This document shows positions 19,304 to 29,358 of a stretch of DNA of 64,000 bases, one piece after another (the first letter of the stretch is position 1; every line of letters starts with the position of its first letter). The translations under genes were made by a program, and so were the position numbers. Origin of the DNA: Clostridiaceae bacterium JG1575 (lineage in GTDB: Bacteria > Bacillota > Clostridia > Clostridiales > Clostridiaceae); assembly GCA_002838815.1 (NCBI GenBank), contig LQGW01000037.1, positions 52,754 through 116,753 on the forward strand, given 5' to 3'. Under the pieces are notes generated by a model that searched no databases, was not told the origin of the DNA, and worked only from the letters and a program-made list of their open reading frames with translations.

Positions 19304-19567
19304 ATGGACGATTTCAAAGGACGATTGGTCCGCTCGGTGAAAGGCCGGGATCAAGGCCACTGCTATGTGGTCATTGAAGAGCTCGACGCCTATTTTGTGC
19401 GAGTCGCTGACGGACGCAAAAAAACCGTTGCCTCTCCCAAGCGCAAAAACCGAATCCATCTTCGGCCCGAAGGGCCGATGGAGCCCATGTCCTTGGCGTT
19501 CTCCGACGAACAGCGGGCCGATGAGGCCATCCGAACATTCATCAACACTCACGCAAAGGAGGTTTGA
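19304..19567 (+). CDS. KOW-domain RNA-binding protein (L14e-like)
   Basis: 87 residues starting [23 protein letters not shown], a KOW-type SH3-like barrel, followed by a basic strand ([15 protein letters not shown]). Small proteins of this kind sit between map and infA in many Clostridia and are annotated as KOW or ribosomal L14e-like proteins. RNA or ribosome binding is expected from the family; its exact role is unknown. CAGGAGA precedes the ATG. Confidence 0.85.
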   Translation: MDDFKGRLVRSVKGRDQGHCYVVIEELDAYFVRVADGRKKTVASPKRKNRIHLRPEGPMEPMSLAFSDEQRADEAIRTFINTHAKEV

Positions 19568-19574
19568 TTGCCCC

Positions 19575-19923
<349 letters not shown>

Positions 19924-19966
19924 GAAAACCCACATTACGTACCACTAACGGAGGTGTACAAATCGT

Positions 19967-20335
19967 ATGGCGAGAATCGCTGGTATTGATCTGCCCAAGG
20001 AAAAACGGGTCGAGATCGGATTAACATACATTTATGGCATCGGCCTGTCCACGGCCCAGAAAATTTTGGCCGAGACCGGTGTAAACCCCGACATCCGGGT
20101 AAAGAACCTGTCCGAAGAAGAAGAAAATCTTCTGCGCGACTACGTCAACAAGAACATTAAGGTGGAAGGGGATCTTCGCAGAGAAGTCGCCTTAAACATC
20201 AAACGGCTGACGGAAATTGGTTGCTATCGCGGCCTGCGTCACAGAAAAGGCTTGCCCGTCCGGGGACAGCGCACCAAGACCAACGCGAGAACCCGTAAAG
20301 GGAAGAAGAAAACCATCGCGAATAAGAAGAAGTAA
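19967..20335 (+). CDS. rpsM: Ribosomal protein S13
   Basis: 122 residues: [26 protein letters not shown], then [20 protein letters not shown] and a basic tail. It lies in the 30S head at the intersubunit bridge. It opens the alpha operon part of the cluster. Confidence 0.98.
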   Translation: MARIAGIDLPKEKRVEIGLTYIYGIGLSTAQKILAETGVNPDIRVKNLSEEEENLLRDYVNKNIKVEGDLRREVALNIKRLTEIGCYRGLRHRKGLPVRGQRTKTNARTRKGKKKTIANKKK

Positions 20336-20347
20336 GGAGGCGGAAAA

Positions 20348-20743
20348 ATGGCAGCAAAAACAGTTAAAAAGACCAGAAAAAGAAAAGAACGTAAAAACAT
20401 TGAAAATGGTCAGGCTCACATCCAGTCCACCTTCAATAATTCCATCATCACCATTACGGATCGCGCCGGAAACGCTTTGGCATGGTCCAGTGCCGGGGCT
20501 CTTGGCTTCAAGGGTTCCAAAAAAAGCACCCCCTTTGCCGCGCAGATGGCCGCTGAGACCGCTGCCCGCGCAGCCATGGAGCATGGACTGCGCAGCATTG
20601 AGGTTTTTGTTAAGGGACCCGGATCAGGCCGTGAAGCCGCCATCCGTTCCCTCCAGGCTGCCGGATTGGAAGTCACCCTCATTAAGGATGTGACTCCGCT
20701 CCCGCACAACGGCTGCAGACCCCCTAAAAGACGGAGAATGTAA
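20348..20743 (+). CDS. rpsK: Ribosomal protein S11
   Basis: 131 residues with a basic N-terminus, then [35 protein letters not shown] and [13 protein letters not shown] at the C-terminus. It is a platform protein of the 30S. Confidence 0.98.
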   Translation: MAAKTVKKTRKRKERKNIENGQAHIQSTFNNSIITITDRAGNALAWSSAGALGFKGSKKSTPFAAQMAAETAARAAMEHGLRSIEVFVKGPGSGREAAIRSLQAAGLEVTLIKDVTPLPHNGCRPPKRRRM

Positions 20744-20747
20744 TGGA

Positions 20748-20788
20748 GTCGACCGAGCGGCCCAAACCTTGGGCCCTTCGGTCCTCGA
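20748..20788 (+). promoter_or_regulatory. Large hairpin in the rpsK-rpoA gap where rpsD is expected
   Basis: GGCCCAA (20759-20765) pairs with TTGGGCC (20769-20775). GACCGA (20751-20756) pairs with TCGGTC (20778-20783), and GTC pairs with GAC outside. No T-run follows. It lies in a 131-base gap that contains no rpsD, and could be a processing site or a binding site for a ribosomal protein. Confidence 0.45.
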
Positions 20789-20874
20789 CGATTGCACTCA
20801 TGGCGTACAGCCTTACGTGGACAGATCAGTTGCCCTCACGTACTGTTGCCGACAAGAAATAGGAGGGTTAATAC

Positions 20875-21822
20875 ATGTTGGAAATTGAAAAGCCGAAGAT
20901 TCAAAACGTGGAGACCAACGAGGATGGAACCTACGGCAAATTTATCGTAGAACCCCTGGAGCGCGGGTATGGCATTACCTTAGGAAATGCACTGCGCCGC
21001 ATCCTTTTATCCTCTTTGCCCGGTGTGGCCCCCCATTCCGTCAAGATCGACGGATCCCTTCATGAATTCACCACCATCCCTGGAGTCAAAGAAGACGTTC
21101 CGGAAATGATCCTGAACATCAAAAACCTGGCCATCAAGATGGAAGGAGAAGGTCCCAAAAGCATCTACATTGATGCCAAAGGCCCCTGTGAAGTATTGGG
21201 GAAAGACATCAAGACGGATGGAGACGTGGAGATCGTCAATAAGGATCATCACATCGCCACCTTGGATGACAACGGCAAACTATATATGGAGATCGCCATC
21301 AACCGCGGTCGGGGCTATGTGTCCCAAAACCGCAACAAGGCCCTGGATCATTCCATCCAGACCATTGCGGTGGACTCCATCTACAGCCCCATCAAGCGGG
21401 TGAACTACAGCGTAAAAGACTTTAGAGTGGGGCAGATTACCGATTATGATTCCCTCACCCTGGAGCTTTGGACCGACGGAACCATCAAGACGGAAGAAGC
21501 CATCAGCTTTGCCGCTAAAATCCTTATCGAGCACTTCAAGCTCTTCATGACGCTGACGGACAACGCCAACGATCTGGAGATCATGATTGAAAAGGAAGAG
21601 GATAAGAAGGAAAAAGTGATGGAAATGACCATCGAAGAATTGGAGCTTTCCGTTCGTTCCTACAACTGCCTGAAACGCGCAGGCATCAATACGGTCCAAG
21701 AATTGGCCAATAAATCCATGGAAGACATGATGAAGGTGCGAAACCTTGGCAAGAAATCCTTGGATGAAGTAGAGAGAAAACTGAAAGACCTAGGATTGGG
21801 TCTTAAAATGAGCGACGAGTAG
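20875..21822 (+). CDS. rpoA: RNA polymerase alpha subunit
   Basis: 315 residues. The N-terminal assembly domain has [20 protein letters not shown]. The C-terminal domain (about 240-310) has the two helix-hairpin-helix motifs [17 protein letters not shown] and [12 protein letters not shown] that bind UP elements and activators. TAGGAGGG precedes the ATG. Confidence 0.98.
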   Translation: MLEIEKPKIQNVETNEDGTYGKFIVEPLERGYGITLGNALRRILLSSLPGVAPHSVKIDGSLHEFTTIPGVKEDVPEMILNIKNLAIKMEGEGPKSIYIDAKGPCEVLGKDIKTDGDVEIVNKDHHIATLDDNGKLYMEIAINRGRGYVSQNRNKALDHSIQTIAVDSIYSPIKRVNYSVKDFRVGQITDYDSLTLELWTDGTIKTEEAISFAAKILIEHFKLFMTLTDNANDLEIMIEKEEDKKEKVMEMTIEELELSVRSYNCLKRAGINTVQELANKSMEDMMKVRNLGKKSLDEVERKLKDLGLGLKMSDE

Positions 21823-21833
21823 GAGGATATATA

Positions 21834-22175
21834 ATGGCTGTTCAAAGAAAGCTTGGCAGAAGTACTGACCAAAGAAAAGCCATGTTGAGAAGCTTGGTTA
21901 CCAACTTCTTAAAGCACGGTGTCATTCAAACGACCCATACCAGAGCTAAGGAAACCCAGGCCATCGCAGAAAAGATGATCACCCTTGGCAAACGTGGGGA
22001 TCTGCATGCCAGACGTCAGGCCTTGGCGTACATTCATGAAGAGGCTGTGGTTACAGAACTTTTCGAAAACATTGCCCCCCAATACCAGGAGCGGGAAGGC
22101 GGTTACACCAGAATCTACAAAGTAGGTCCCCGCAGAGGAGACGGCGCTGAAGTAGCCATTCTGCAGCTGGTATAG
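21834..22175 (+). CDS. rplQ: Ribosomal protein L17
   Basis: 113 residues starting [20 protein letters not shown], the short bacterial form, with [19 protein letters not shown] at the end. It is the last gene of the ribosomal run and is followed by a terminator. Confidence 0.98.
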   Translation: MAVQRKLGRSTDQRKAMLRSLVTNFLKHGVIQTTHTRAKETQAIAEKMITLGKRGDLHARRQALAYIHEEAVVTELFENIAPQYQEREGGYTRIYKVGPRRGDGAEVAILQLV

Positions 22176-22210
22176 CAAGAAGCCCTTCCTTAAGGAGTGG
22201 CGCATGGTGT

Positions 22211-22250
22211 GAAAGAGGCATCCCACAACCACTTGGGATGGCCTCTTTTG
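22211..22250 (+). terminator. Terminator of the ribosomal superoperon
   Basis: AAGAGGCATCCCA pairs with TGGGATGGCCTCTT, with one bulged position, followed by TTTGCCTTT. Confidence 0.85.
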
Positions 22251-22290
22251 CCTTTATCGGCGCCCTTTGGGGAAAGGCCCCCTTCCTTGG

Positions 22291-22319
22291 TTGAGCGCCG
22301 GGCTGCATTTCGATATAAT
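22291..22319 (+). promoter_or_regulatory. Promoter of the ECF-truA operon
   Basis: TTGAGC (22291-22296), a 17-base spacer and a perfect TATAAT (22314-22319). Transcription from about 22326 gives a leader of about 120 bases. Confidence 0.8.
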
Positions 22320-22325
22320 CTAATA

Positions 22326-22444
22326 GACCTAAAAGGTTTTAGCTTTGGGGAGCCGCCCGGCGAGTCTCCCTTTTCGCACCCCGTTTGCTAAACTGCTCCT
22401 CGAGGAGCTTTTCGCCGGGGTTTCCCTATGCCAAGGAGCAGTTC
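22326..22444 (+). promoter_or_regulatory. ECF-operon leader with RBS-masking helix
   Basis: AACTGCTCC (22391-22399) is a perfect 9-bp complement of GGAGCAGTT (22435-22443), which contains most of the Shine-Dalgarno site AAGGAG of ecfA1. The same left arm can instead form a local hairpin GCTCC-TCGA-GGAGC (22395-22408), which would leave the site free. Upstream, CTAAAAGGTTTTAG (22329-22342) and GGGAG/CTCCC form further stems. This two-state design resembles a translational switch. No known aptamer was recognised. Confidence 0.55.
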
Positions 22445-23359
22445 ATGGACACGACGACCCAAAAACCAAACCATACGTCCGGCCTGATGATGATCCAGAC
22501 GGAGCATTTGACCCATTATTATGATGAATTCGATGCCCAAGGCAACGAGGTGACGCCCCAGGAGGGGGCCATCCGCTATTCCATCAAGGACATCACCCTC
22601 AGCGTCCCCAAGGGGCAGTTTCTCTGCATCCTCGGGCATAACGGCTCTGGGAAATCGACGCTGGCTAAGCATTTCAATGCGCTGCTTTTGCCGGTGTCGG
22701 GTACAATCTTAGTGGACGGCATCGATGCGGCAAATCCCGAGAATACCTGGCAGGTCCGCTCCCGAGCGGGCATGGTGTTTCAAAACCCCGACAACCAGAT
22801 GGTGGCCACCATCGTCGAGGAGGATGTGGCCTTTGGCTGCGAAAACCTCGGCGTGGCGCCGCAGGAGATTCGCCGTCGCGTGGATCAGGCCCTAAAGGAC
22901 GTCAATATGTATGAATTTCGCAAGCACGCGCCGCACCTGCTCTCGGGCGGACAAAAGCAGCGGGTGGCCATTGCAGGCATTTTGGCCATGCGGCCCGAAT
23001 GCATCATCTTTGATGAACCCACGGCCATGCTGGATCCCGCGGGTCGCCGCGAGGTCATGGCCACGGTGCGCGAACTCAACCGGACCTTCGGCATCACCGT
23101 GATCCACATCACCCACTATATGGAAGAGGCGGTCTTGGCCGATCGCATCGTCGTGGTGGATGAGGGACAGATCGTCATGGACGACGTCCCGAAAAATATA
23201 TTTTCCCAGGTGGCGCACATGAAAAGCTTAGGCTTGGACGTGCCCCAGGTCACGGAGGTGGCCCATCTTTTGAGTCAGCGGGGCATCCCTTTGGACGCCC
23301 ATCTGTTGACCATCGATGAACTGGTGGAGGCATTATGTCAATACAAGCAGAACATGTGA
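22445..23359 (+). CDS. ecfA1: ECF transporter ATPase A1
   Basis: The start is the ATG at 22445 ([11 protein letters not shown]), 7 bases after AAGGAG; an earlier in-frame ATG at 22385 lacks a site. It gives 304 residues. Walker A is GHNGSGKST, signature [14 protein letters not shown], Walker [13 protein letters not shown]. It is one of two ATPases that power the shared energising module for vitamin or metal S-components. The gene overlaps ecfA2. Confidence 0.95.
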   Translation: MDTTTQKPNHTSGLMMIQTEHLTHYYDEFDAQGNEVTPQEGAIRYSIKDITLSVPKGQFLCILGHNGSGKSTLAKHFNALLLPVSGTILVDGIDAANPENTWQVRSRAGMVFQNPDNQMVATIVEEDVAFGCENLGVAPQEIRRRVDQALKDVNMYEFRKHAPHLLSGGQKQRVAIAGILAMRPECIIFDEPTAMLDPAGRREVMATVRELNRTFGITVIHITHYMEEAVLADRIVVVDEGQIVMDDVPKNIFSQVAHMKSLGLDVPQVTEVAHLLSQRGIPLDAHLLTIDELVEALCQYKQNM

Positions 23360-24198
23360 CCTTTGAATATTCGCCGGGAACGCCCTTTGCGACCAAAGCC
23401 TTGGATGATGTGACCCTCACCATCCCCACGGGCACCTTTGCCGCCCTCATCGGGCACACCGGCTCGGGCAAATCCACGCTGATCCAGCATTTCAACGGCC
23501 TCATTAAGCCCACCTCCGGGCGGATTCTTCTGGACGGGGCGGACATTCACGAAAAGGGCGGCAGCCTAACGGCCGTACGGCGGCGAGTGGGTCTGGTCTT
23601 TCAATATCCCGAATACCAGCTCTTTGAAGAGACGGTGGAAAAGGATGTGGCTTTTGGCCCGAAGAATCTCGGGCTCTCTGAAGAAGAGATCCGTCGCCGG
23701 GTGAAAAAAGCCATTGAACTTGTGGGCTTGGATTTTGAAGCGGTTCGCGAGCGCAGCCCCTTTGATCTTTCCGGCGGCCAAAAACGCCGGGTCGCTATTG
23801 CAGGCGTCGTGGCCATGGAGCCTCGGGTGTTGATTCTGGACGAACCTACGGCCGGACTGGATCCCCGGGGGCGAAATGAGATTCTCGCTCAGTTGAAAAC
23901 CCTGCATGAGAGCTATGAGATGACCACGGTTTTGGTGAGTCATTCCATGGAGGATGTGGCGGATTTGGCCGAGCTGGTCCTAGTCATGCATCGCGGGCGC
24001 GTGGTGATGCAAAAAGAGCCCCGGGCGGTGTTTGCCCAGATCCCCTTTTTGGAGAGCATGGGGCTTGCCGCCCCTCAAGTCACTTACCTCATGGCGAAGC
24101 TTCGGGAGAAGGGTTTTGAGGTCCCCACCAACCTCATCAATGTGGCGGAAGCCACCGACGCCATCGAAGCGGCGCTAAAAGGAGGGGGCACATGCTAA
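23335..24198 (+). CDS. ecfA2: ECF transporter ATPase A2
   Basis: 287 residues. Walker A is GHTGSGKST, the Q-loop segment is [14 protein letters not shown], signature [14 protein letters not shown], Walker [14 protein letters not shown]. It overlaps ecfA1 by 25 bases and ecfT by 7, indicating translational coupling of the module. Confidence 0.95.
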   Translation: MSIQAEHVTFEYSPGTPFATKALDDVTLTIPTGTFAALIGHTGSGKSTLIQHFNGLIKPTSGRILLDGADIHEKGGSLTAVRRRVGLVFQYPEYQLFEETVEKDVAFGPKNLGLSEEEIRRRVKKAIELVGLDFEAVRERSPFDLSGGQKRRVAIAGVVAMEPRVLILDEPTAGLDPRGRNEILAQLKTLHESYEMTTVLVSHSMEDVADLAELVLVMHRGRVVMQKEPRAVFAQIPFLESMGLAAPQVTYLMAKLREKGFEVPTNLINVAEATDAIEAALKGGGTC

Positions 24199-25010
24199 AG
24201 AATATTACCATCGGGCAGTACATCCCCGGCGACACGCCGGTGCACCGATTGGATCCCCGAACGAAGATTCTTTGCGCCTTTTTTTTCATCATTGCGCTTT
24301 TCTTCGTTAAAACCTACACGGCCTATGGCTTGGTGCTGCTGTTTATCTTGACGGTGACCATGCTTGCCCAGTTGAAGATTCAGTTTCTTTATAAAGGGCT
24401 CAAGGGGGTCTTTGTGCTGATTGTGTTCACGGGCCTTTTGAACCTTTTTGTCAGCGGCGGCACGGGAGCGCCCCTGTTCTCCTTTGGCTTTTTGCGCATT
24501 TACCGCGAAGGCGTAAACCTGGCGCTTTTTATGACGCTGCGCCTGGTGTTTTTGATCCTTGGGACGTCGCTATTGACCTTAACGACCTCGCCCATTGAAC
24601 TGACGGACGGCCTGGAGAAGCTCTTCTCCTTTTGGAAGCGATTTGGCTTCCCGGCCCATGAGTTGGCCATGATGATGAGCATTGCCCTGCGGTTTATTCC
24701 CACTTTGCTGGATGAAACGGATAAGATCATGAAGGCTCAGCGGGCTCGGGGCGCGGATTTTGACAGCGGGGGTCTTGTCAAGAAGGCCAAAAGCCTCATT
24801 CCCATTTTGGTTCCCCTTTTCATCTCCTCCTTCCGCCGGGCCTCCGATTTGGCCATGGCCATGGAGGCGCGCTGCTACCGGGGAGGGGAGGGCCGCACGC
24901 GCATGAAACGTCTGGCCTACGCCCGGCGTGACGCCATCGGCTACACCGCCTTTCTTCTCTTTGTCGGGGGCATTGTGGTCTTGAGCCTACCGGCTCTTGG
25001 ACTTCCTTAG
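24192..25010 (+). CDS. ecfT: ECF transporter transmembrane protein T
   Basis: 272 residues with about 5-6 hydrophobic segments. It has the two coupling-helix Ala-Arg-Gly-type motifs, seen as AQRARGADFDSGG and AMEARCYRGGEGRTR, which contact the ATPases. No S-component gene is adjacent, so this is a group II module serving S-components encoded elsewhere. A strong GGAGGGGG site precedes the ATG. Confidence 0.95.
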   Translation: MLKNITIGQYIPGDTPVHRLDPRTKILCAFFFIIALFFVKTYTAYGLVLLFILTVTMLAQLKIQFLYKGLKGVFVLIVFTGLLNLFVSGGTGAPLFSFGFLRIYREGVNLALFMTLRLVFLILGTSLLTLTTSPIELTDGLEKLFSFWKRFGFPAHELAMMMSIALRFIPTLLDETDKIMKAQRARGADFDSGGLVKKAKSLIPILVPLFISSFRRASDLAMAMEARCYRGGEGRTRMKRLAYARRDAIGYTAFLLFVGGIVVLSLPALGLP

Positions 25011-25034
25011 ATGGAACGCAGGAGGGGGATGACG

Positions 25035-25823
25035 ATGGACCTCACGGCGAATAAAGCGGACAAAGGTGCGCCAACCTCCAAGATCATCCGGCTGGATTTA
25101 GCCTATGAAGGCACCGAGTTCTGCGGTTGGCAGGTGCAAGTCCATCAGCGCTCCGTCCAGGGGGTCTTGGAGGAGGCGATCTATGCCACCACGGGCGAGC
25201 GCCTGCGGGTGAGGGGGTGCTCAAGGACCGATGCCGGGGTGCACGCCCGAGGCTATGTGGCCTCGTTCATCAGCCGCACCACCATTCCCAGTGAGCGCCT
25301 GGTATACCCCCTCAATCAGCACCTGCCAAGGGATGTGCGCATCCATCGAAGCTCCGAGGCGGCGCCGGGGTTTGATGCAAGACGCTGCGCTGCGGGGAAA
25401 ACCTACAGCTATACCTTTAGCACCGCAGCGCAAGAACCCGTCTTGGGCCGCCAGCTCATCGCCTGGGAGCGGGGCTCTTTAGATGAGGCACGGATGCAGG
25501 AAGCTTGCGTCCTCTATCAAGGCACCCATGATTTTCGGGCGTTTCGCTCCCAAGGATCCTCGGTGGTCGGTACGGTGCGGACCCTCCACGAGGTTCGCCT
25601 GGAGCGCGAGGGGGATCTTTGGCGGTTTTGGGTCACCGGGAACGGCTTTTTATATAATATGGTGCGAATCCTTGTGGGGACCCTCTTTGAAGTGGGCCAT
25701 CACACGAAGACTTTGGCGGACGTGCGGGCGGCACTTGCGGGCGGCGATCGCCTGCGGGCGGGGCGTGTGGCGAAACCCGAGGGGTTGATTTTGGAACGGG
25801 TGTACTACGAGAACCAGTGGTAG
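25035..25823 (+). CDS. truA: tRNA pseudouridine(38-40) synthase TruA
   Basis: The preferred start is the ATG at 25035 (MDLTANKADKGA), 8 bases after AGGAGGGGG; ATGs at 25011 and 25029 are in frame but badly spaced. It gives 262 residues. The catalytic Asp is in CSRTDAGVHARGYVASF, and GNGFLYNMVRILVGTL is the conserved C-terminal block. It modifies the anticodon arm of tRNAs. Its place after ecfT is the usual Firmicute order. Confidence 0.95.
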   Translation: MDLTANKADKGAPTSKIIRLDLAYEGTEFCGWQVQVHQRSVQGVLEEAIYATTGERLRVRGCSRTDAGVHARGYVASFISRTTIPSERLVYPLNQHLPRDVRIHRSSEAAPGFDARRCAAGKTYSYTFSTAAQEPVLGRQLIAWERGSLDEARMQEACVLYQGTHDFRAFRSQGSSVVGTVRTLHEVRLEREGDLWRFWVTGNGFLYNMVRILVGTLFEVGHHTKTLADVRAALAGGDRLRAGRVAKPEGLILERVYYENQW

Positions 25824-25844
25824 AAGGAATGAGGAGAGGGTACT

Positions 25845-26654
25845 ATGGACGCTTGGCGTGATGCTTTTCGGTTGTTTTTTCGAGGACGGACGGATGGATT
25901 TGTTTTTCGGCCGTTTACGCCCCTGCACTTTGCGTTGATTGCGGTGGTGCTGGTGGGGTGTCTTTTGCTTTATCGCGAGCGCAACGCCTCCAAGCAGTGC
26001 AAGCGGCGCATTCAACAGGGTCTTTTTTGGGCCCTGGTGGCCGAACAGATCCTCCAGCATTTTTGGCTGATCTACGCTGGCGTCTATACGTTGGATGAGG
26101 CGCTGCCCCTATACATCTGCCGCTCCGCCATCTTTGCCATGCTCCTAGCTCACCTCACAGGACACCCCATGCTGCGCAGCGTCAGCGTCTACTGGGGGTT
26201 CTTTGGCGGCATGCTGGCCTCCGCAGTACCGGTGCTTTATGCCTATGAATTTCCCCATGTCACCAACTTCACCTTTTTCGCCGGGCATTTTCTCATGGCC
26301 TGGACGGTGGCGTGGATGATCTGGGGGCAGGGCTACACCTTCACGAGACGGGGCCTGCGGGATGCGCTTTGGGTCACTACGGGCTTTAACATGCTGGTGG
26401 TTGTGGTCAACCCCTTAGTGGGCGGCAATTACAGCTATTTTGCGGAACCGCCGATTTGGAAGGCGTTTTTCGCCACGGTGCCTCACAGTCTCTACATCCT
26501 GATTTTATTCTCAGTGTATGCGCTGCTCATCACCATCATTCATCTTTTGGGGGTCCTTTTGCAAAATCCAAAAACCTTTCCTTGGGGGCCGGCCGTCGAG
26601 GAAGAACCCTTCCGAACTCCGGTGCTCTTTGGCACGGAAGAGATCGAGGGATAG
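25845..26654 (+). CDS. YwaF-family integral membrane protein
   Basis: 269 residues with about seven hydrophobic segments and the family blocks HFWLIYAGVY, LPLYICR and NPLVGGNYSYF. It belongs to the YwaF/TIGR02206-type proteins, whose function is not established. It is inserted between truA and rplM, which are neighbours in many Firmicutes. A GAGGAGAGGG stretch precedes the ATG. It probably belongs to the ECF-truA transcript. Confidence 0.8.
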   Translation: MDAWRDAFRLFFRGRTDGFVFRPFTPLHFALIAVVLVGCLLLYRERNASKQCKRRIQQGLFWALVAEQILQHFWLIYAGVYTLDEALPLYICRSAIFAMLLAHLTGHPMLRSVSVYWGFFGGMLASAVPVLYAYEFPHVTNFTFFAGHFLMAWTVAWMIWGQGYTFTRRGLRDALWVTTGFNMLVVVVNPLVGGNYSYFAEPPIWKAFFATVPHSLYILILFSVYALLITIIHLLGVLLQNPKTFPWGPAVEEEPFRTPVLFGTEEIEG

Positions 26655-26679
26655 GCCTCGAGGGAATTGGGCCAATTCC

Positions 26680-26709
26680 TTGACAAGCAAAAGGCGTCTA
26701 TTATATAAT
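26680..26709 (+). promoter_or_regulatory. Consensus promoter of rplM-rpsI
   Basis: Perfect TTGACA (26680-26685) and perfect TATAAT (26704-26709) with an 18-base spacer. This is the best promoter in the window. Confidence 0.9.
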
Positions 26710-26714
26710 ACTAA

Positions 26715-26773
26715 TGTTTGTTATGAGTAAGCGGCCGTCACTAGCCCCGAAGGCCTACTTTTGAAGACAAACA
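26715..26773 (+). promoter_or_regulatory. Candidate L13-type ribosomal leader
   Basis: TGTTTGT (26715-26721) pairs with ACAAACA (26767-26773), and inside it GTA..GGCC pairs with GGCCTAC. A nested stem-loop directly upstream of rplM fits an L13 autoregulatory leader, as known in other Firmicutes. I match it by position and shape only. Confidence 0.5.
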
Positions 26774-26792
26774 ATGAAACGGGAGGTTTAAG

Positions 26793-27227
26793 ATGAAATC
26801 ATATTTAGCGAAAGCTGGAGAAATCGAAAGAAAATGGTATATTGTCGATGCTGCCGGAAAGCCTCTTGGTAGAGTGGCTAGCCAGGTTGCATCCATTTTA
26901 AGAGGAAAAAACAAACCGGAGTTCACGACCAACGTGGATACGGGAGATTTTGTCATTGTCATCAATGCCGAAAAGGTTGTCCTCACCGGAAAGAAGCTGG
27001 ATCAGAAGATGCTCAGACATCACTCGCTCTATCCAGGTGGTTTGAAAGAAACTCCGTACCGTGTCGTTCTCCAAAAGAAGCCGGAATTTGCAATGCAGGA
27101 AGCGGTTCGAAGAATGCTGCCCAAGGGATCCCTGGGACGGCAGATGGCGTCCAAGCTCAAGGTCTACAGAGGCTCGGAGCATCCGCATGCCGCTCAGCAA
27201 CCGGAAGTCTTGGAACTGAAGTACTAA
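26793..27227 (+). CDS. rplM: Ribosomal protein L13
   Basis: 144 residues starting [20 protein letters not shown], with [23 protein letters not shown] and the C-terminal [19 protein letters not shown] lies before the ATG. It is cotranscribed with rpsI. Confidence 0.98.
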   Translation: MKSYLAKAGEIERKWYIVDAAGKPLGRVASQVASILRGKNKPEFTTNVDTGDFVIVINAEKVVLTGKKLDQKMLRHHSLYPGGLKETPYRVVLQKKPEFAMQEAVRRMLPKGSLGRQMASKLKVYRGSEHPHAAQQPEVLELKY

Positions 27228-27243
27228 GAGGAGGAAGACAATA

Positions 27244-27636
27244 ATGGCAAAAGTTCAATATATGGCCACGGGAAGAAGAAAGAAGTCTGTCGCTCGCGTA
27301 CGGCTCGTTCCCGGAGAAGGCAAAGTCATCATCAACAAGCGTGAATTTGAAAACTACTTCCCCCTGGAGACGACTCGACTCATTGTGAATCAGCCCTTGG
27401 AGCTCATGGGCCTTAGAAACAATTTTGATGTCTTGGTCAACGTCCATGGCGGCGGAACCACCGGTCAGGCCGGGGCGATCCGTCACGGGATTTCCAGAGC
27501 CTTGGTAAAATCCGATGAAACCCTAAAGGGGGATTTGAAGAGAGCTGGATTCCTGACTCGGGATTCGAGAATGAAGGAACGGAAAAAGTACGGCTTGAAA
27601 AAGGCCCGTAAATCGCCCCAATTCTCCAAGCGTTAG
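27244..27636 (+). CDS. rpsI: Ribosomal protein S9
   Basis: 130 residues, [19 protein letters not shown] at the start and [17 protein letters not shown] at the end. The C-terminal basic tail reaches the P-site tRNA in known structures. Confidence 0.98.
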   Translation: MAKVQYMATGRRKKSVARVRLVPGEGKVIINKREFENYFPLETTRLIVNQPLELMGLRNNFDVLVNVHGGGTTGQAGAIRHGISRALVKSDETLKGDLKRAGFLTRDSRMKERKKYGLKKARKSPQFSKR

Positions 27637-27652
27637 TAACGAAAAAAACCTC

Positions 27653-27697
27653 AAAACCAAAAGATCATCGCATCGATGGCTCTTTTGGTTTTTTCCT
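27653..27697 (+). terminator. Terminator of rplM-rpsI
   Basis: AAAACCAAAAGA (27653-27664) pairs with TCTTTTGGTTTT (27681-27692), followed by TTCCTTTT. Confidence 0.88.
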
Positions 27698-28033
27698 TTT
27701 AAAGGGCGTTTGCCCACGCCCTAAAGCCTCTCCAACGGAAACCGGTGGGAGGTCCCTGGGGGGCATGGGCGGTTTTTGGTTGTAAGGGGAGTGTAAATTA
27801 ATTGAAAAGACCCGTGAAAAGCACGGGGCGCTGGAGCCATCGGTGCTATGATGAGGATAAGAAGCCCCCTCGTCTTTTTCATGGGGAGTGTTTTTTCGTC
27901 CTTGGCTAAAGCCCGCTCTTCGAGAGCTTCGCCGGTGCGAAACATGAAGGAAGGCGTGTGCCAGACGCTTTTGGGCGATCAAAACCCCTGAGCGGCTCGT
28001 TGGGGCCAATGAACGAATCACGGAGGAAGAACC
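27698..28033. other. Intergenic stretch before the baeRF gene
   Basis: No convincing gene is present; a minus-strand ORF running into it has no site or family. A TATGAT at about 27847-27852 may be a -10 box with a weak -35. A short hairpin GCTCT-TCG-AGAGC lies near 27912-27925. GGAGGAAG precedes the next ATG. Confidence 0.5.
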
Positions 28034-29107
28034 ATGAATCATGCGAAAGAACTCATCGGGATTTTGAAGACGGAACGCGACGAGAAGCTGCCCAGAGTCA
28101 CTCTCTACCTCCCAACGCACCGAAGGGAACCGGACAACAAGAAGGATCCCATCGTGTTTAAGAACCTGATGAAAAAAGCCGAAGAGCTTATGGCAAAGAA
28201 TTATGAAAAGGGCGCCTATCAAGAGGTCTTGAAACGCCTGGAGGCGCTTCAAAAGGACACTCTTTTCTGGAATCACTCCACGGAGGGCTTGGGCGTCTTG
28301 GCCGTGGGGACCGAGTGTTATCCCTATCGGCTCTTGACGCCTGTGCCTGAAGATGTGGTGGTGGGGGAGACGTTCCACATATTGCCCCTTTTAGAGCACG
28401 GCGAAGCCGGGGCGGAAATGCTGTTGGTGGATTTAGCCAAGGATCGGTTCCGCCTCTTCTCGGTGGGACCCTATCATGTTCGAGAGCTCGAGCAAGACGA
28501 AATCAAAACACACTTCAATGAGCTTTTCGAGGACCTGGATTCTGAGAGCAACGTCAACACGGGCTCCTATGCAGGAACCTCCGGAGCGTTCCATGGGCAT
28601 CGCGCCAAGCCCGAAGAAGTCCGAAAAGATCGGGAAAAATATTTCCGTTATTTAGACGCTTCCCTCAGCCGCTTCAATAAAGATCGGCTGCCGGTGATCC
28701 TCGCGGGCACCACCGAGAACGTTGCGGCGTTCCGCGAGTGGGCCAAGGGAGACTTTTATGCGAAAGAGGCGTTGACGCAGCCCCTGGAATCCGTCACGGA
28801 AGATCAGGTGCAACAGCTTGTGCAAAAGCGACTCCAAGAAGAAAAGGGGGAGCTGAAGCGGCGGCGGGAAGCTCGTCTGGTTGCAGCAAAGCAAGAACAT
28901 GCCATTAGTCTGGATTTGCGAGACATTCAGCAAAAGGCTCAAGAAGGCCGAGTGGCGGAGCTTTTCGTCAATACGCGCCGCATGGATCCCAACCGCAGGA
29001 TGCTCGATGCGGCGGTGGCGCAGCTGATCCTCACAGGAATCCCGGTGCATGCTGTGGATTATGAGGATGGCATTTTGGATACGCCCACCTTTGCCGTGCT
29101 GCGCTGA
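28034..29107 (+). CDS. baeRF-family protein (bacterial archaeo-eukaryotic release factor-like)
   Basis: 357 residues. The N-terminal part has RVTLYLPTHR and FKNLMKKAEELM, and the middle GLGVLAVG with later LLLVDLAKDRFRLFSVG. The C-terminal third has GRVAELFVNTR and a closing AAAQLILTGIPVHAVDYEDG-like region. This is the pattern of the baeRF (family 3/7) proteins, related to the middle and C-terminal domains of eRF1. Roles in ribosome rescue or defence have been proposed for the group; none is demonstrated here. The gene is alone between terminators, with GGAGGAAG upstream. Confidence 0.75.
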   Translation: MNHAKELIGILKTERDEKLPRVTLYLPTHRREPDNKKDPIVFKNLMKKAEELMAKNYEKGAYQEVLKRLEALQKDTLFWNHSTEGLGVLAVGTECYPYRLLTPVPEDVVVGETFHILPLLEHGEAGAEMLLVDLAKDRFRLFSVGPYHVRELEQDEIKTHFNELFEDLDSESNVNTGSYAGTSGAFHGHRAKPEEVRKDREKYFRYLDASLSRFNKDRLPVILAGTTENVAAFREWAKGDFYAKEALTQPLESVTEDQVQQLVQKRLQEEKGELKRRREARLVAAKQEHAISLDLRDIQQKAQEGRVAELFVNTRRMDPNRRMLDAAVAQLILTGIPVHAVDYEDGILDTPTFAVLR

Positions 29108-29133
29108 TGGCCCATCACCCGTGACGTGAGCCT

Positions 29134-29176
29134 TTGCCCCCGGCCGATCCCGTAAGGGGATGGGCCGTGGGCTTTC
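29134..29176 (+). terminator. Hairpin after the baeRF gene
   Basis: GGCCGATCCC and GGGGATGGGCC form a GC-rich stem around GTAA, extended by CCC/GGG. It is followed by CTTTCCTTG, a weak T-rich tract. Confidence 0.55.
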
Positions 29177-29358
29177 CTTGCTTATGGGGCACGGCTGAAG
29201 AAGGGGGACCCTCTGTCCTTGAAGGACGCCGCATGGTATCCTTTTAGGGAGGATTGCGCCAAAGGCTGCGGCGGAGAAAAACCGCCCAGATCAACGCAAG
29301 ACCCAGCAAAGGGGGATCCGTCGCCGGATTCTTTTTTGCACACGGAAGGAGACGTGCC

